A stretch of 64,000 nt of DNA from Desmonostoc geniculatum HA4340-LM1 (lineage in GTDB: Bacteria; Cyanobacteriota; Cyanobacteriia; Cyanobacteriales; Nostocaceae). Location of the stretch: the NCBI GenBank assembly GCA_019359545.1, contig JAHHHB010000001.1:124001-188000 (forward strand), in the 5' to 3' direction. Under the pieces are notes generated by a model. The model worked only from the letters and a program-made list of their open reading frames with translations. It searched no databases and was not told where the DNA came from. Made by a program: the position numbers and the translations under genes. Numbering within the stretch: the first letter of the stretch is position 1; the number at the start of each line of letters is the position of its first letter. Below, in pieces: positions 63,141-64,000 of the stretch.

Positions 63141-64000
63141 TGTTGCACTCTCACATAGCAAAAAAACTGCCAAAATTTTGGCGTCAAGCTCTAGCTTTTA
63201 TGCTTTGTGTGCTGTTAGGGGGGAGTTTCACTCTAATGGTGGAATTGAGACAAGTTATGGCTTCTTCAGTCCAACCCCTGGTTAGCCAAGAGAAAATTGC
63301 AGAGAAATCAAATTTAATTCAACAAGGTAGAGAACTTTATCAAGCACAACGATATGCTGAAGCGATAAATATTTGGCAGTTGGCACTCAAAGCAGAAACA
63401 AATTCATCGTCTCAAGCTACGGTGCTAAATTATCTCTCCTTGGCTTACCAGCAGTTGGGACAATGGCAGCAAGCAAATGAGACAATTAGCTCTAGCTTAA
63501 ATTTAATTCAAAACTTGCAACAGACAACACCACAAACAAAACTCATCCTTGCCCAAGCACTCAACACCCAAGGAAGTTTGCAATTAGCCCAAGGTAAGCC
63601 AGAAGCAGCTCTAAATACTTGGCAACAGGCAACTAATATTTATACCGCAGCAGGTTATACACAAGGCAGAATTGGCAGTTTAATTAATCAAGCTCAAGCC
63701 CAGCAAGCTCTAGGGCTTTATCTCCAAGCTCGTAAAACCCTGGCAGAAGTAGAACAAACACTAGAGAATCAACCAGACGAACAGTTAAAAACTACAGGTT
63801 TGCGTAGCCTGGGCAATGTTTTCAAATCTGTGGGTGCTTTTGCTGATTCTCGCAGAGTTTTGCAACAAAGTTTGCAATTGTTAGAAAATGACCCTAATCT
63901 CTCACAAGAATTGAGTGCCACTTTACTCAGCTTGGGTAACACAGCTTATGCCCAAGGCGATAAAAATGCAGCATTGGCATACTACGAAAGAGCGGCAAAT
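63140..64000 (+). CDS. TPR-repeat protein, probably CHAT-domain type (partial)
   Basis: I read this frame by eye: the ATG at 63140 overlaps the preceding stop (taATG) and the frame stays open for 287 codons to the window edge. It has an N-terminal hydrophobic segment (ALAFMLCVLLGGSFTLMVEL), then TPR-like repeats (LIQQGRELYQAQRYAEAINI, NYLSLAYQQLGQWQQA, ALNTQGSLQLAQGKPEAALN). In cyanobacteria, such proteins directly behind TPS exoproteins usually end in a CHAT protease-like domain; here that end lies outside the window. Tight coupling to the exoprotein suggests a joint role. Confidence 0.8.
   Translation, partial: MLHSHIAKKLPKFWRQALAFMLCVLLGGSFTLMVELRQVMASSVQPLVSQEKIAEKSNLIQQGRELYQAQRYAEAINIWQLALKAETNSSSQATVLNYLSLAYQQLGQWQQANETISSSLNLIQNLQQTTPQTKLILAQALNTQGSLQLAQGKPEAALNTWQQATNIYTAAGYTQGRIGSLINQAQAQQALGLYLQARKTLAEVEQTLENQPDEQLKTTGLRSLGNVFKSVGAFADSRRVLQQSLQLLENDPNLSQELSATLLSLGNTAYAQGDKNAALAYYERAAN

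Noticed and set aside
1..64000. tRNA, rRNA, tmRNA or rnpB genes
   Set aside because: No cloverleaf-like or conserved RNA sequences were recognised by eye. A covariance-model scan would be decisive.

Overview
The window looks like chromosomal DNA of a filamentous, heterocyst-forming cyanobacterium (Nostocales; Nostoc/Anabaena/Calothrix-like). The evidence is a complete heterocyst glycolipid (hgl/hgd) locus, an RpaA clock-output regulator, a PEP-CTERM protein, a cyanobacterial FHA-type exoprotein, frequent HIP1 octamers (GCGATCGC), and very many short tandem repeats and small palindromic or MITE-like elements between genes. Gene names for the hgl/hgd region come from remembered synteny with Anabaena sp. 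PCC 7120 (all5341-all5347 and the alr5351-all5359 region) plus domain content. No database search was run.

Layout. (1) 1-4.5 kb: a truncated SbmA/YddA-like ABC exporter, a repeat-rich gap, a secreted TPR protein and a PEP-CTERM protein. (2) 4.7-13.2 kb, minus strand: a seven-gene run hgdB-hgdC-hgdA-GT2-DUF2141-ceramide-type GT-hglT, for glycosylating and exporting heterocyst glycolipids. (3) 15.3-33.3 kb: hglE-hglD-hglC-hglA-hglB, an SDR gene at the hetN position, and hetI (opposite strand). Together they form a PUFA-synthase-like iterative assembly line: KS, AT and tandem ACPs (HglE), KR-DH (HglD), KS-CLF-AT (HglC), enoyl reductase (HglA) and ACP-thioester reductase releasing a fatty alcohol (HglB), with HetI as the likely ACP-activating phosphopantetheinyl transferase. 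The alcohol would be glucosylated by HglT and exported by HgdB/HgdC. (4) 34-43 kb: two small proteins, a YheT-like hydrolase, rpaA, a broken type I restriction-modification remnant (hsdS plus an hsdM tail) bracketed by identical palindromes, glgB and small secreted proteins. (5) 43-50 kb: an FtsL-like protein, FtsI/PBP2, a haem-oxygenase-fold protein, a methyltransferase, ChaB and a PNPOx-like protein. (6) 49.9-54.8 kb: a compact cluster of a DUF5132-like protein, an HMA-like P-type cation ATPase and an unusual MetK-like enzyme. (7) 55-64 kb: Uma2, DUF1400, HdeD, an SLH-glycosidase-like protein, a TPS exoprotein, and a TPR protein that runs off the end.

Most notable observations: the ketoreductase of the glycolipid synthase appears split between HglE (structural half) and HglD (catalytic half); heptamer and octamer repeats normally found between genes lie inside the hglE and hglC reading frames; a MITE-like element lies nested inside another between hglC and hglA; the SDR at the hetN position lacks the RGSGR pentapeptide; and the DUF5132/P-type ATPase/divergent MetK cluster is the best candidate for an undescribed system.
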